The notes beneath the pieces were generated by a model. It did not search any database. It was not told where the DNA came from and saw nothing but the letters and a program-made list of their open reading frames with translations. From the NCBI GenBank assembly GCA_030144725.1, contig JASKMD010000017.1:7677722-7741721 (forward strand): a DNA stretch of 64,000 bases, given 5' to 3'. Positions 11,139 to 23,426 of this stretch are shown here, piece after piece. The stretch is from Haematococcus lacustris. Lineage: Eukaryota > Chlorophyta > Chlorophyceae > Chlamydomonadales > Haematococcaceae. A program made the position numbers and the translations under genes. Within the stretch, counting starts at the first letter, position 1. Each line of letters begins with the position of its first letter.

Positions 11139-11980
11139 CATATTGAAGAAGCATCAAGTGTTTGCTGCTCACATGGCACACAATTTGGCATGGCTAGCTG
11201 CTGGCTCTCAGGTGTCATGGCCATAACCCCTGCTAAGGATGCATGTGCAAGCCCCACAGCCAGCCATGTATGCAACATGCAGCGAACCACTCAACAGGTC
11301 ATGTATGATAGGGGAATAGAACAGGTCGCATTGCATGTGGCTCAATGGGGTCTGTGCCCTCCTCTGTTGCCTTGTGAGAGGCTCATGACAGGGAAGCACT
11401 TTGTAAAGGGGACTCCCACCATGAGCAACACCTGCCATGGCCAGCTGCCAAGGCAGCCGAGTGGCTTATTGCTGCGCTATAGCTATGGCCTGGCTGCTGG
11501 GGTGCACCCTTCCTCCTCTTGCATGACAATAGGCAGCAGGCACCCTGTGCTGGTTGGCTAGCTCATGCTGCAGGCGCAGCAGTGTCGCTGGAACCCCATT
11601 GTCAAGCACACTGCGTGTGCCTTTTCATAGCAATCATGGAGTGTCCAGGCGGCTGTTACTAGGTATTGATACATGGTACTTATAGTTTTCTATAAGCATT
11701 ACCTGTTTTCCGGCGGGCGAGCGAGGTGTTATCATCCAAAGACCGCAAAGGAGAGTGATTACTATCACCGGGCACGCCCTTGTGGCCATCGCACATTGAA
11801 GCTCAGCAGATAATGTTACAGGAAGTATGTTACTGTCCATGACTCAATATACAACATGCGGGATCGGTACATCGGCGGCAGGATGCTCTGCTCTTCGTTC
11901 AGAGCTAGGGGCTTGATGTACAGTTTGCTGTCGTGTACAGTTGTCCAGTTCGGGTCGGGTCTCGTCACACATGGTCATGG
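11139..11980. other. intergenic between convergent genes
   Basis: This region lies between the small membrane protein (+) and the vWFA gene (-), which converge. It carries a TGTAA at 11402-11406, suited to the plus-strand gene. I see no further supported exon. Confidence 0.5.
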
Positions 11981-14527
11981 TCAGCTCCATGGGTGGTCCT
12001 CCCGTGTGAAGAGGTCCAAGTAGTGGCCAGCCAGCTCCGCCTCTGCACTCAGTCAACCACACATCAAGGCACCCAGCCGTGAGCGATGGCCCCGCCTACC
12101 GAATGCATGCCCCTGTTGTGGCTCCTGAAAGTTGCCAGTGTTGGCCTGAGCATCGCATGCGTGGCGAGCGGGTCACACCTGCTGGCTGCGAGCTGTTCGG
12201 GCCGGGCAGGGTGCCAGTGATGATGTGCAGCAACTCGCCACGGTCTACGCCACGACCCACGCCAAAGGCAGCCAGTACGCATCCTTGCAGTTCGTTGCAC
12301 AGCTTCGTAGCATTGGTGCGAGCCTCTCGAGCCTGACACAGCAGCACACATGACAGCATTTAGACTAGGCTATTACTGTGTGCAGCAGGAAGGTGTGCAA
12401 GCACAGCAGCACATGTGGGCATGGATTGCTCAGAGAAGCCACCCTCAAGCCAAGAGGGCTGTTGATAGCCTCATGGCCGCATGCACCCCTTGGCATCCCT
12501 TGGTTGCTTGTCATGACTGCTCAGCGAGTGAGCTGGCTCGATGTCACATGTCAGGCTGAAGCATTGAGGTCCCTAACCCAACACCTAGCAGTGGAGTAGG
12601 GTGCACTGCAGCTTCCTGGCCGGAGTTAGGAGTGGCTGAACCACCCCGGCCTGGCACCCCACCTGATAGCCGTCAACGCGTCCATCCGTCAGCAGGAGCA
12701 CCAGGCGGACAGGGCGGCCATGCGCCCCTTGCCTGTGGCCTGTGTGTGAATGTCCAGCTGCACCTCCAGCAGCCTGCCTATTGCTGCAGGCCTGGCTATG
12801 CCTTGCAGCCTGCACGCTGGTGTTGGACCCCCAAGAGGTCGTGGAGGCCGGGGAGCCTGGGCCTGGGCTGCAGCCTGGCAGGAGGGCTGCCTCAGGCTGG
12901 CGGGTAGCTGCGCGGTGGTGCGGCTGGCCCTGCTCCTCTTCCACCTCGTCCCAGGTGCCCGGTGCATAGTCCTCGCTGCTGGCCAGTGAGGGGGATGGGC
13001 CTGGGCTGTCCTGCTGCTCAGTGGCCATAGCGGCAGCCTGTGCGGCATCATCTGCCTTCATCAGGGCGGAGGCAGCAGCCAGGGCTGTAGAGATGTTGGT
13101 GCCGCCGTTGATGCGCACCTGCAGTTGAGTGCAAGGCCAGGGGACAGAACTGGGACTCGACCGCAGGTGAGCACCAGGTTTTTGGTGCTGAGCCACCCTT
13201 CCCAGCAGCTGATGCAGGTCAGGCATGGGCAGCAGTCACTAACCGGCATGGGAGGCATTGCAGCTCCAAGATGTTGCTGGCCGCAATCCCACCAGGCCAC
13301 ACACCACAGGGGAATGACCACGAGGTAGCAGTGTGATCAACCCGCTTGCTCCTGGGCCGCACCCCAGCATACAGCAGGCCAGCCCAGCCAAGGGTGTCCC
13401 GACCGTGGCTCACCATGGCCTCCAGGGCACTGCTCAGCGAGGCCGCACCGCCCTGGCCCAGTGGGGTCAGTGGCACCTCAGTTCGTGCCTCAGTGCTGAA
13501 CTGCACCACTCCAACCTGCAGGGGTGCAGGCCAGGGCCAGGAATGACAGTCAACACACATACAACATTGACGCCACACAACGTCTCAAGCAGCTGACAGA
13601 GAGGCAGACCAGGTCTACGTACTGGCTGCATTATCACACTGTGGCATGCTGGCACGGCATGTCCTGGTTCAGAGAGGTCCAGGCATTGCGCTGCACCTGC
13701 CTGGCAGCCAGTGCCTTGCTGCCGTCGACACCCACCTTGCCAGTGTGCGCTGCCCCCAGCAGGTTGCACAAAGCTGGGGCGCTCTCCAGTACAAAGCGCC
13801 TCATTTCACTGAAGTCCTCTGCAACAGCAGCACACCCTCAACGTCAGTGAGCCCAGCTATCTTGGCCGCTGCCAGCCCTAGCTTCAGCACCCAGTGTGTG
13901 ACACAACCTGCGTCACAGCCTGTCACCGCTGGCCTAGGCCAGGCACCGAGTGCCTCATCACCTCCTCAGGCTGCCAGGCCGTAAATCAGCGTTCCTGGCC
14001 CTGGCCCCACCTTCAGAAACACTGCCGCTGCCGTCCAGCAGGTACACCAGCTGCACGACGCGAGGCCGGGCCAAGCACCAGGATATCAGGTCGGCTGCAG
14101 GGCTGGGAGGTGGATGGGAGCGCACGAGCCTCCCTGGAGAGCTGGGGGGGCTGCAGGCCAAGCTGGGAAGTGGCGCTAGGCTGCTTGGCTGTGAGCTGCG
14201 GCTGCGCAGCACCCAGGGCCCCAGGGGGTTGATAGGAGTGTCGCTAAATGCCGCACTGGAGGACAGGCCTAGAGAGGTTGGTGAAGATAGGCTGAGCGAG
14301 CTGCTGCTGCTTGCAGTTGGGGAGGCAGCAGCAGAGGATGAGGAGGCATGCAGGGTCGAGGCCGCGGAGCGCAGGGAGGTAGAGCAATCAAGGGGACTCA
14401 GGGCGGAGGCTGTGCTGGCGACTGAGGAAGGCGAGCGAGGAGGCCCAGCTGACAGCTTTACAAAGGGAGACGACGGCACTCGTATTCCAGCCTGGTCCCC
14501 TCCATCAGGAATAGCAGTAACAGCCGC
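11981..14527 (-). CDS. von Willebrand factor A (vWFA) domain protein (5' exon unresolved)
   Basis: Exons (complement): 14011-14527, 13736-13818, 13414-13515, 12663-13118, 12179-12332, 11981-12042; phases close and give about 457 residues. A Ser/Pro-rich N-terminal half leads into a vWFA fold: MIDAS motif DGSGSVS, then EEDFSEMRRFV, VGVVQFSTEARTEVPL, the threonine of GGTNISTAL, a LLTDGRVDG strand and CVLAAFGVGRGVDRGELL. About 100 low-complexity residues sit inside the domain between GGTNIS and LLTDG, an unusually long insertion. vWFA domains bind ligands through a metal ion; the partner is unknown. The frame has no ATG in the 14011-14527 exon, which starts after a CTGCAG acceptor, so a first exon lies upstream. 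A candidate ATG in 14600-14660 has only a weak donor. The gene follows the F-box gene on the same strand. Confidence 0.8.
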
Positions 14528-14530
14528 CTG

Positions 14531-14570
14531 CAGTGATGCAAAGTATCCTCCAGTGATGCAAAGTATCCTC
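14531..14570. repeat. 20-bp direct repeat, two copies
   Basis: CAGTGATGCAAAGTATCCTC occurs twice back to back immediately upstream of the inferred vWFA exon. It may be a small regulatory duplication; no function is shown. Confidence 0.8.
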
Positions 14571-14671
14571 GCTGTTGTTTGTACGTTTTGTAATGCTATT
14601 GAGCCAGCTAAACGACGACTAGCAGTGTGGCATTCATGGACGCGAGTTGCCTCTGCACGTGTACGTTTTCT

Positions 14672-15340
14672 TTAGCCCACCATGGCCCTAGCGGCGAGCT
14701 GCTGGAGACTAGCCTGCAGCTCGTGAGGTGAAGGCCGGGTCCATCCGCCGCTTATCCGCTCCGTTCTGTGTTTGTCTGCAACAAATAGGGAAATGGCGAC
14801 GTGTCATCGCGCCGGCTTGCACATCTGAGTGGACAACAAGGCTAGCGGGTCTGCCCGTGAGAAGGCGAAGCACTATCAGAACCATGATGCGGCGACAACA
14901 ACTAGGGTTCGAAGACATCCAAAAGCGCGACTGACAACACGTCCACCTCACCCGCATACAGCTCCATCCAGCTGCCAGCGTATTCCGCAGCAAGATTGCT
15001 GAGGGCGCTAGTTGGGCCAAATCGGCGATGGTACAAGGAATGCCAAAGCTCTGCGCTGGCCTGCAGAGTGCGCGGTCAGAGGAGCCCCTTGTGAAGGAGC
15101 TATTTGAGTACCTATATCGCGGTGGTGAACCCTAGCAAGTCCAATCCTTACCCCGATATGCTGCAGACTAGAGCTAGTCCGCCGCACAGCGCACAGCTCC
15201 TTGGCATCTAGAGCTTGCAGAATTTGCCAGAGGCAGGCCTCTGGCAGGTCCATGAAGTGGCGTGAGGTCTTCAAGCCTTTGCGAATGCGGCGACGCCCTG
15301 TCCGAGAGATGTGAGGGTTAGAGCCAGCACCGTCCGCCAT
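14672..15340 (-). CDS. short F-box protein, three exons (133 aa)
   Basis: Exons (complement) 15152-15340, 14952-15060 and 14672-14775 close in phase with GTAAGG and GTGAGG donors. After a basic N-terminus (GRRRIRKGLKT) the segment MDLPEACLWQILQALDAKEL followed by CAVRRTSSSLQHIG is a clear F-box, the Skp1-binding motif of SCF ubiquitin ligases. It is followed by LWHSLYHRRFG and SWMELYADKH, the usual continuation in F-box proteins with W..LY spacing. No substrate-binding repeats follow, so the protein is little more than an F-box with a short C-terminal helix. Its start codon lies 117 bases from the divergent eIF3k start. The duplicated copy of this boundary (near 23765) carries TAT instead of CAT, so the F-box start is lost there. 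Confidence 0.8.
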
Positions 15341-15456
15341 TTACAGCCAAGGTGTGCGTCCTTTGCGCCAGGCCGCCGGGGATGCCGGCCGTGATACAAA
15401 CTTCACACAATGCGACACAATGCACTTGCGGCGTGTCCGCAGCCAAGGCAGGAGCC

Positions 15457-16487
15457 ATGATGCAGTTGAGAGGTGCTGAGAGGTACCAGGTGGACAAGGC
15501 AAAGCTAGAGGCCAATGTGAATGAACAGGTGGGCGGACTGTCCTGCGGCCCGTCTCAGCCTGCATGTTTGCAAGCCCGCGCGATGTGCCCGCCGCTGTAG
15601 ATTGCAGCCGGCTCGTTCAACCTCGATGTCAACCTTGCGCTGCTGCGACATTACCAGTTCCAGCCGACGACAGCGCAGATCAGCAGCCTGGCAAAGGTCC
15701 TGATGGCTGCCTTGGCCCAGCTACCCGCCTCCGACTACAAGACCTGCATCCACTTGGTGCCGGAACGGCTGCAGGTGCAGACAGGCAGTGCAGTGCAGTG
15801 CAGGTGCATGACAGTGGGTGCAAGCCAGCAGGTTGTGCTGTAGGCCGAGGAGGTCATACCAAAGATTGTGGCGTTGGCAGCAGCACTGGAGACCACTCGC
15901 TTCACAGACTTCTGGGCATTGGCAGCCAACAGCAAGGAAGTCATCAGCTTGGGTAAGCTCACATGCATGCCAGTGAACACAAGATGTCCAGGCAGAAGGT
16001 TTAAAGTGGTGCGGCATACTGCGGCTGAGCAGCGCCCCGCTTCCCTTGCAGTGCCTGGCTTTGAATCAGCAGTGCGCCGCTACATCCTTCATGTCCTGGG
16101 CCTCAGCTTCCAGCGGGTGAGCCGGCGGGTGCTGGGGGAAGCGCTGCAGCTCCAAGGCGCAGAACTGGACAGCCTGGTGAGTGGTCAGCTGTGCTCAGAA
16201 CCATGTGCTGTCAGCCAGCTGGCACAGGTGCATGAGCACAGGCACACAGGCAGCTTGAAGCTGCACAGGACTGCCATAGCCGAGCCAGGCTCCACTCGGC
16301 TCTCATGGTGTTGCTGGCCATGCAGATCAGCTCCCAGGTGGCATCAGCAGGCTGGCAGGCAGCGGGGGACATTGTCACCCTCCCACGCAACGATTCAAAC
16401 AGTCAGGTGGTGGTCAAGCGTGCTCAAGAGGCCATCCGCTTTGACCAAGTGGCACCAGTGTTGCGCAGTGTGACCGTGGGTTTGTGA
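15457..16487 (+). CDS. EIF3K: translation initiation factor eIF3 subunit K, copy 1
   Basis: Exons 15457-15528, 15601-15774, 15844-15952, 16052-16176 and 16326-16487 join in phase to give 213 residues; eIF3k is about 218 in animals. Family features in order: LRGAERYQVDKAKLEANV, then FNLDVNLALLRHYQFQP, the helical-repeat segment LETTRFTDFWALAANSKEV, the winged-helix-like VPGFESAVRRYILHVLGLSF and GWQAAGDIVTLP near the C-terminus. The product is a small non-core subunit of the cytosolic eIF3 complex that promotes 43S pre-initiation complex assembly. Two adjacent ATGs (15457, 15460) are possible; an in-frame ATG at 15382 would add a non-conserved leader. One intron ends in TAG here but CAG in copy 2. 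Confidence 0.93.
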
Positions 16488-17089
16488 TGTGGCTTGAGCG
16501 GCTGCAGACAGAGCGCAGTGGCTAGAGTACCATCACTGCGCCCAACCACTGCCTCACCCTAGCTGCCCCCTTGCTCCGCTTGGCTTCTTGACCCTCCCCT
16601 TGCATGGTTGCAGTGGCGCAGAGTGGTCAGTGCAACTGGCATTGCGGAGACACACTGACATGTTGTTTATCTGAAGGTCAAAGGTAGCCTGGATGCACAG
16701 GCCTGCTGCCTTGTAGACCCTATGCTAGTTGTGGCATGTGTTGTCGCGCTGCTTGGTGTGTCGGCTGAGGCATGAGGCTATCAGTGTATACAGCATGATG
16801 TCCAGGCAGGGGTGGGAGGGGCACGGGTCTCATATAGCCTCATGGCATATCCTAATCTCATGTCAAGGTTACCCGCGGTGCAGACCTGACTCTAGGATAA
16901 AGGATTATGCGATGTACATTATGTTACCTTTGTCTCAATTGGGCTGAGAGGGAAACACCGCATGGGCCGTGTTATAGTTATGCTTCAACTTGATTGGAGT
17001 ACCTGAGTGAGATTACCCACAGCCAACCATGTTAATCCTTGTTGAATAAGTTTTGTTTGAGCTGGGTTAGAGAAAAATGTATGGAAAGG
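16488..17089. other. eIF3k 3' flank, no gene
   Basis: The first ~150 bases match the flank of the second eIF3k copy (24913-25065). The rest has no supported exon; an AT-richer stretch runs from 16860 to 17080. Confidence 0.5.
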
Positions 17090-18123
17090 AATGGCCGGTG
17101 ACAGTGCTCATGCGAGCCACAGTGCATGCATCCCAGCGAGCATGCATCCCATGCGAGCCACAGTGCATGCATCCCAGCGCCACCCTTGCTTTTGCTGCCA
17201 CTCATATGAGAGCTGGCATGTTCCTCGCCATGCGCCAGGCATGCAACCGTGCTAGAGAGTATGGGGTCCTGCAGGATCCTTATGCCCTGTGTCACCTTAT
17301 CAGAGCGTTCGTGCTTCCCTTAGGGCTGTATGGCAGCTAGGTATGGGGCACTGCCTTCCTTGGGCACGGTATGCAGTTCTCCAACCCAGTGCAAACACGC
17401 ATGCTCAGCTTCCTCAGGTTTGCTGCCAGGGTACGTAGCTCAGTGTCAGGCCTAATGGTGCTGCATGAGTTGGGGCAGCTGCCCCTCCAGCTTTAGTGGC
17501 TCAGGGCTGCGTGCAAGTTCTGGAACACTGCCAAATTATCCCACAGCGACCTGCTAATGAGGGTGATCAAGGCAGATGTGGAGTTAGGCATGAGGTGTCA
17601 GGCCAGCTGGAGTGCTCAGTTCCAGCTTGCCGCTAGAGAGCTGATGGGGGGTGAGTTTACCTTGAGCCCGGACATGGTCCTAGGCACCAAGGCTATGGAA
17701 GTCAAGTGGCCCGAGAGGTGGGGGAGGCGTTGGGTTGGGTTTGAGGGAGACCCTAGACTGCCTGAGACGGTGCATCGGGAGAGATGCTTGTATATTGCAT
17801 GGTTCAAGCATGGGGACGGCATTGGCATCAATCACATGGCACCACACCTGCTTAACAGACAGCTGTCTACAGAAGCTCGCACGAGCTTGACTAGGTTCAG
17901 GTTAGGCAACAGCGGTTTGGGGGTGGAGAAGGCTCGGTTTGAGGTGGTAACTTTCATTGATCGCACATGCACAAGATGCACAGAGAGGGTAGTGGATGAC
18001 GCCATGCATTTCATCTTTGAGTGCACTGCCACAAGTTCCATCCGGCAGCAGGTGGAGTTAGCCATGACTTTACAGAACAATAATGAGACCCGCCTGTGCT
18101 TCAGGGTTACCCGCCTTTGCTAA
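17090..18123 (+). pseudogene. decayed LINE reverse-transcriptase C-terminal region
   Basis: Translation on the plus strand gives the typical post-RT region of L1-type elements: LIRAFVLPLGLYGS, then an in-frame TAG near 17338, VWGTAFLGHGMQ, LSFLRFAARV, a second TAG near 17494, KFWNTAKLSHSDLL, and a C-terminal CTRCTERVVDDAMHFIFEC zinc-knuckle-like motif. Internal stops and absence of the catalytic RT core show it is dead. A 42-bp local duplication containing CAGTGCATGCATCCCAGCG lies at 17113-17180. A shorter relative sits at 25095-25345 at the equivalent place in the duplicated unit. Confidence 0.75.
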
Positions 18124-18561
18124 CCCGCCTTTGCTTGTGCACCTTGCTTTGAAGTGTGTCACAAAAAGTCCCGAACCCAGGGCGGCCAAGCAGCCTAACG
18201 GCTGACGGCTCAAGCGGTGTAAGCCACCTATCTCTCATGCGAGCCACAAAGCCGCCCTGAGTAGTCCCGAACCAAACCCACTCGTATTTGGACACACAAC
18301 ACAACATCAGCGAGCTCCACTCCCCTTGACCCTGGGCAGCTACAGATGCCACATGCGGGGCAGACCACAATCACATCCTCAACGGTGGCATACCTGGCCT
18401 ACATAACACCATCACAGGGTTGGTAAAGACTTTCTGCTGAGCAGCCTCCCGGCTGCCGTGCATCAAGCAGCTGGTCTGCTCACGCCATGCACGACACGGC
18501 CAACATCTGTCATACTCTGCAGCCTTGTGGCGTGCTTGACAGAAGGCAAGCAGCTCGAACA

Positions 18562-21500
18562 TCAGCGTTGCTTGGTTGGGGGCTGCTGACATGACCAAGT
18601 GGCAAGAGTTGCACTGTTTATTTGCTTCAGGGACTGCAGCAGCTCGCTGGTCCTCCTGCGGGCCGTGTCACTGTCATCCACAGGACGGGAAGATGGGGCT
18701 TGAGCAGGCTGCACTGTGACGGGCATGGGCACGGGCTGCAGCCTCTGACCCGCATGCACCACAATGTCGACTGACAGCTGCTGTGCGGCCACTGCAGCTG
18801 AACCTGGCAAGGTGTGTGGCCTGGGTGAGGGCTGAAACACCCTGCCTGACCTGCCCCCTGGAGCTGTGTCATGCCATTCATAGCCTGTCTTGGCCAGAGT
18901 CGAGCTGGTGCGACCCAGGCACATGGCTGGGGCAGATGAGCCACTGGGCTTATGCAAGGCTATGCATGCCATACATCCTTCTGAAATGTCTTGTAACATG
19001 TGCAGAGGGACTTGCTAGATGACATCAGCAACCCTCAATAGTTGGGTTAGCAGCGCAGCATGTGCGTCTGGCCGAGCATACAGTTGGCAGTTCCTTGTGC
19101 ACCTGCAGGCAGGTGGGGTCAGCCATAGGTGTGGTGGGCCTATAGGGCTGTCACTAAGGTTGACAGCTAGCACATTGCTTGTGCCCTATCCCTAGGTAGT
19201 CCTGGGAGGGAGGTGTGCTTCTGGCACAGGCACACCTTGTGGTGTAGTGTGGGTCGTAGCAGGAGGCCCCTGAGTTGCAGGCGCACAGGGGTGGCAGCTG
19301 CACCCTCATGTGGCTAGCCTGCAGCGCCGCACACATGGGCAAGCACAAGGCTCCATGGCACCTCAAATTTCTGCCAACCAGTCACACGAGGGGCTGCATA
19401 GCTGCCTGGACAAAGAGCCTTTCCCTGGCTGTGACGCCAGCTCCAACTAGCCTTCTGGAATGAAATTTGTGATACCTCTGATGAGAGCGGGAGAACACAC
19501 TGACTCAGCCCTGACAGGCTTAGCGCAGACAACAGTATGCAGCGTGTTCCATGCAGGCAGCATTGTACACTTCCACTGCTAGCCAGCCGTGCCTTCAGTA
19601 CTCATGCCTTGAGGGGAAGTGTGGCTGCCAGTAGTAGCTCGCTGCCCTGGGGAAGTCTAGCTAGGGTGGGACTGGCTGCACATAGCTTAGGACAGCATAG
19701 CGATAGCTGCATGCTGCCATGAACTTGCTGCCAAGACCTCATTCACCTTCTCTTGGGCTGCTGCTAACCCAGGCAAGTCTGACAGGGAGATGCGTGCAGG
19801 CAGCTTGCGGCCCCTCCATAGCAATGGTGTTGCACGAGCGTCTCCAGGCCCAGGCACACTGCCTCCATGCTTGCTTACACTAGCTGATGCTTGCGACCTG
19901 CAGCCAAGTCTAAGTGGTGTGTTGTATGTCTGGCTTGCCACAGTCATGCACTTCACAGTGCTGGTGTAATCAAAGGTGGTGTAGCCAGTCAAAGCAGCAT
20001 CACTTTACATGGCTGGCGGGCATGCCGCCCACGGAAGCTGGACCTCAGAGCCCAGTGGACTCAAACAGGACTGTCTCACCTGGCCCTGACCCGCCATGCC
20101 TAGGCAAGCTTTGGTAACAGTGCCAACCACTACCATAACCCTGAACCAGCAAAACGTACCGGGTGATACGTACCACTTTTGGAGCTTCTGGCTCAGCCTC
20201 ACACCCCTGCCAAAGCCCACGAATGGGCCCTTGGCAATGTGTTTGTCTTGTCTGGAGGGGCACTGAGCCCAGTGGGTTCCAGGGCCATGGAGCCACAACA
20301 CCTGCTGTGCTGGCGGCCCCACAAGACGCTTGGCGATGGCGCAGCATCCGTAGGCGCACATCCATATTGCTGGTGCTGGTTAGCATTGTTAGCGGCTCAT
20401 GGGCTGCGGGCTGTGCAGGGCTGCGGCCTGGCGACACCAGTTGTGAGGGTGTGGCTGTGGCTGAGGATGGAGGAGAGAACGAGAAGGAGGTTGCGGTGCT
20501 GTGCAGGGCTTGCTGGGCTGCTGGTGAGGGCGCTGGGGTGGACACCTGAGTGGCGCGCTGCAGAGCCGCCTTGCCCTGCACATCAGCCAGTGTCAGCAAC
20601 ATTTCCTCTGTGGCGCTGAGGCGAGTGAAGGCTGCTGCCATAGGTCAGGAGGCTGGTTTGTGGAGACTGGCTTATTGGCGAGCCCCTGGCTGCAGGCACT
20701 GCATTGTGGGACTGCCTGGCCTGAGGGCCATGAGAGCTTGCCTCAGCCACCCCTCCTGTGGGATGCAGGCAGCCGCCTCACTGCAGTCAGGTAACGCACC
20801 ATGTGTGGTGAAAGAGTGAGCTCTGTCAGCAACCAGTCGTCATCCTGAAGTAATGTAGTGCTGGGCCCAGGCCCTTGAAGCTCTGCGGAGCCTGTGCTGC
20901 AGCCGCCCATACTGACGTCCAATGTGTTTGCCTGCTGGGGTGTGGCACCAGGAGTGTGGCCTGGCTCCTGAATGTCATGTCGCCGCTCTGGGCTCTCAGA
21001 TGGAAACTTGACCTCACTGGGACCCTGCACCACATGCGGTGACAGAGCTGCTCTGCACATGCCCACAGGCTTTTGCTGACAGGGTCTGCACATGCCTTCC
21101 AGGAAGGCCCCGGCAAGACATTTGCTACAGTGCTAGGTGAAGGTGTTTCTGATCAGCCAGACTGACAAGAACTGGACAGACCCTGAAGGTGCAGGGCAAA
21201 CTGGTGTTTAGAGGTTGCTCCCTGACAAGCTGCCCAACACTGACATGTCAGCTGGAGTGGTTCCAGCACCTGGATCACTGCCAGCAGGTCTTCACCGGGC
21301 TCTTGCGGCTGCTGGTGAGTAGGTGCAGGGAGCTGAGTTGCATATGCCTTGTGGCCAGCAGCCTGCGACCCACAACAGCCCAAGGGCAGCCAAACCGCTG
21401 GTGCACAGCGTAAGCTATACTGTCGACAGCCCGTCTCTTCACATGGCCAAGTCAACAGGCTCACTCATCAGCAAAACCCATTGCCCTTACGACAGATGTG

Positions 21501-22152
21501 CCTGCTCCCCCAGCTCCCAGCAACTCCCAGCAGTAAACCACATGATTGTGCAGGGGGTTACGCGGTGCCTGATGTAGATGTGCTCATCGCCCGCCCTGTT
21601 ACCACCGGCTGCAGTAGGCAAGAAGGAGTGAACAGTGCAAGGTCACAAGCACCCAGAGGCCAACCACACCTTCTGCCTTTGCCTCCGAGTGTATTCAGCC
21701 ACGCGCTCCTTGCTGCGCTGTTGCTGCTGTCTGATGGCCTGGAGCTTGGCTGCCTTGGCATTTTCTTGTGAGGCAGCATCATACTGCAAAGCACGCTGGA
21801 CCATGGGTGGGACATGTGCTTTTGCCCTGCCTCAATTCTGCCATGAGGACAAATACGAGGGTGGCCGCATGTTTGAGCAACAAGCTGATGTGTTTGTGCA
21901 GCACCAACCTTGCTGTTGTCATAGTTGCTGGTGTCCAGAGCTGCCTCCTCAGGAAGATAGTGACGCTGTGGACCAAAGCAAAGCAGTGAGCCCTTCACAT
22001 TTTGCCATCTTCCTTTCACATGGCAACACTGCTCATACCTCAACGCTGACGTTGATTGAAGACACCTGCTTATGATGTTGACTCCAGTAGCGCGGGCGCG
22101 GGCCGGGATGGATGTCGAGCTGCTCACCTTGGTGCTTACAATAGCGTGTCAT
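18562..22152 (-). CDS. gene A of unknown function, coiled-coil N-terminus, shares last exon with gene B
   Basis: The first three exons (complement 22039-22152, 21909-21965, 21670-21783) join in phase 0 and encode MTRYCKHQGEQLDIHPGPRP..., RHYLPEEAALDTSNYD... and a basic Gln-rich helix (AIRQQQQRSKERVAEYTRRQ). Further likely exons, not fully phased, lie at 21269-21382, 20830-21030, 20150-20640 (contains RLSATEEMLLTLADVQGKAA) and 19700-19990. The last exon, ending at the TGA at 18562, encodes an acid/Ser-rich segment (TGYEWHDTAPGGRSGRVF, ending ELLQSLKQIN) nearly identical to the end of gene B at 25935. I recognise no named domain. Long coiled-coil plus disordered stretches suggest a structural or scaffold protein. 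The middle of the model is uncertain and two genes are possible. Confidence 0.5.
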
Positions 22153-23418
22153 TCGTGTCGTTTTGCATCACTGCGCGAGTAGTGCTTTTGGTCTTGCGTT
22201 GACCGCATGGGTGGTGTGATTGCTGCCGCAATACTGCAGTGGGTGAAGGGCGACCCCGGATAGTAGCAGAGGCACGGAGGCACTGGAAGACAGGTGCGGG
22301 TAGGCATGATTGATCGTTTTTGTACAGTCTTGTAAGGTTTTAACCAGTAGTTCATCTAAACCAGTCAAGCTAATATTCATCACATAGCATCCTAGCCTGT
22401 CACCTGGCTTGTTACACAGTTGGCTTGTCACCTGGCTTGTTTTCAATATGTATATGCCTGCCATTGCACCCTAACTTTATGACAAAGGTGACACAGCAGA
22501 GCATGCACGGCACCTGCGGCATGCACACAGCTGAGGTCACAGAGATACAAGTGTACTGCAAGCCACAGACTGACCCTGACATCTGCATTGGCTGCTTGCA
22601 TCTGGCGGTCAGCTGCATATGAAGCCGACAGCCTGTTTTCACAATCTGTATATGACATGGTGAAGGTGGGGGTTCACAATGCTGCTGGGCAAATGGCAAC
22701 AGTGAGTCAACTATCCTGGCTGCCACATTCCATCCCCCTGGCACAAGCACAAGCAACAACTACACGATGTAGGATGTGTCCACCAGGACCCACTGCTCGC
22801 TGCTTAGTGAGGGCTGCACCAGGGTCTTCACTGAGCCATGTGGGCGCAACAGCCTTGCTGCCACCTGCAGAATGGTAGCTCAACTGGCTACAATGCTGGC
22901 TGGGTTGAGTCAGGGGTGCGGTCAGGCGACCCCAACTAACAAAAAATGACAGGAAATGATAGGAAGCCGACCCCTGGTAATCAAAACGACGCCGCGTCTC
23001 AGCCACGTGGTTTCTATTTATGTTTCGCACATCCCTGGATAGCGGACTCTGTCAAGCGGCTCGATGCCAAGCGCAGTTCCCTCATTGGTGCCTCTACTCA
23101 CCACTAGACCAATCGATAGTGAGCAGCTGAGGTGTGTCCGCGCTCGCTTGCGCCGGCATGGACTCTGATGCAAGGATTAACGCGCCGCTTGCCAGTAGAT
23201 GCGGAGTAATTCGCAGGTGCCAATGCAACAAACGCTATCGCAATCGGTGCACTTTGTGGCGAGTACTTGCATGAAGATTACCAACCCCATGTTGGGACAT
23301 CCTGAGGTGCGGGCTGTGAGGGATTGGCCCAGGAGAAGAATAAAGCGGCAGGGGTTAGGGCCGCAGGAATTTATATTAGGCGTTGCTGCGGGGTCACATC
23401 TTTGCTCGTGACCAGAGG
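22153..23418. other. intergenic with a dispersed repeat
   Basis: No supported gene lies here. The stretch 22975-23050 (AATCAAAACGACGCCGCGTC...) resembles 62087-62165 in base order, including GCCGCGTCTCAGCCAC and TTTATGT(T/A)TCGCACA. It is therefore a low-copy dispersed repeat or a shared element end. Confidence 0.5.
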
Positions 23419-23426
23419 CTGGTGAC

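Larger units (their letters stand above)
15331..18945. repeat. segmental duplication, unit A
   Basis: This block matches 23756-26345 in order: eIF3k, its 3' flank, a LINE 3' remnant, a GCGGCCAAGCAG-containing spacer, and the last exon plus 3' flank of a minus-strand gene. Similarity is uneven: eIF3k exons and introns are almost identical, the flank after the eIF3k stop drops to roughly 90% by eye, and the LINE part differs by large deletions. Confidence 0.85.

Noticed and set aside
15382..15456. Upstream in-frame ATG extending eIF3k by 25 residues
   Set aside because: The extension is not like any eIF3k N-terminus; the double ATG at 15457/15460 gives the expected family length.
18371..18598. 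Open frame with FELLAFCQARHKAAEYD, also present at 25615-25935, as a conserved exon
   Set aside because: It lies beyond the matching stop codons of genes A and B; its conservation is explained by the segmental duplication of the 3' flank, and the two copies diverge soon after.
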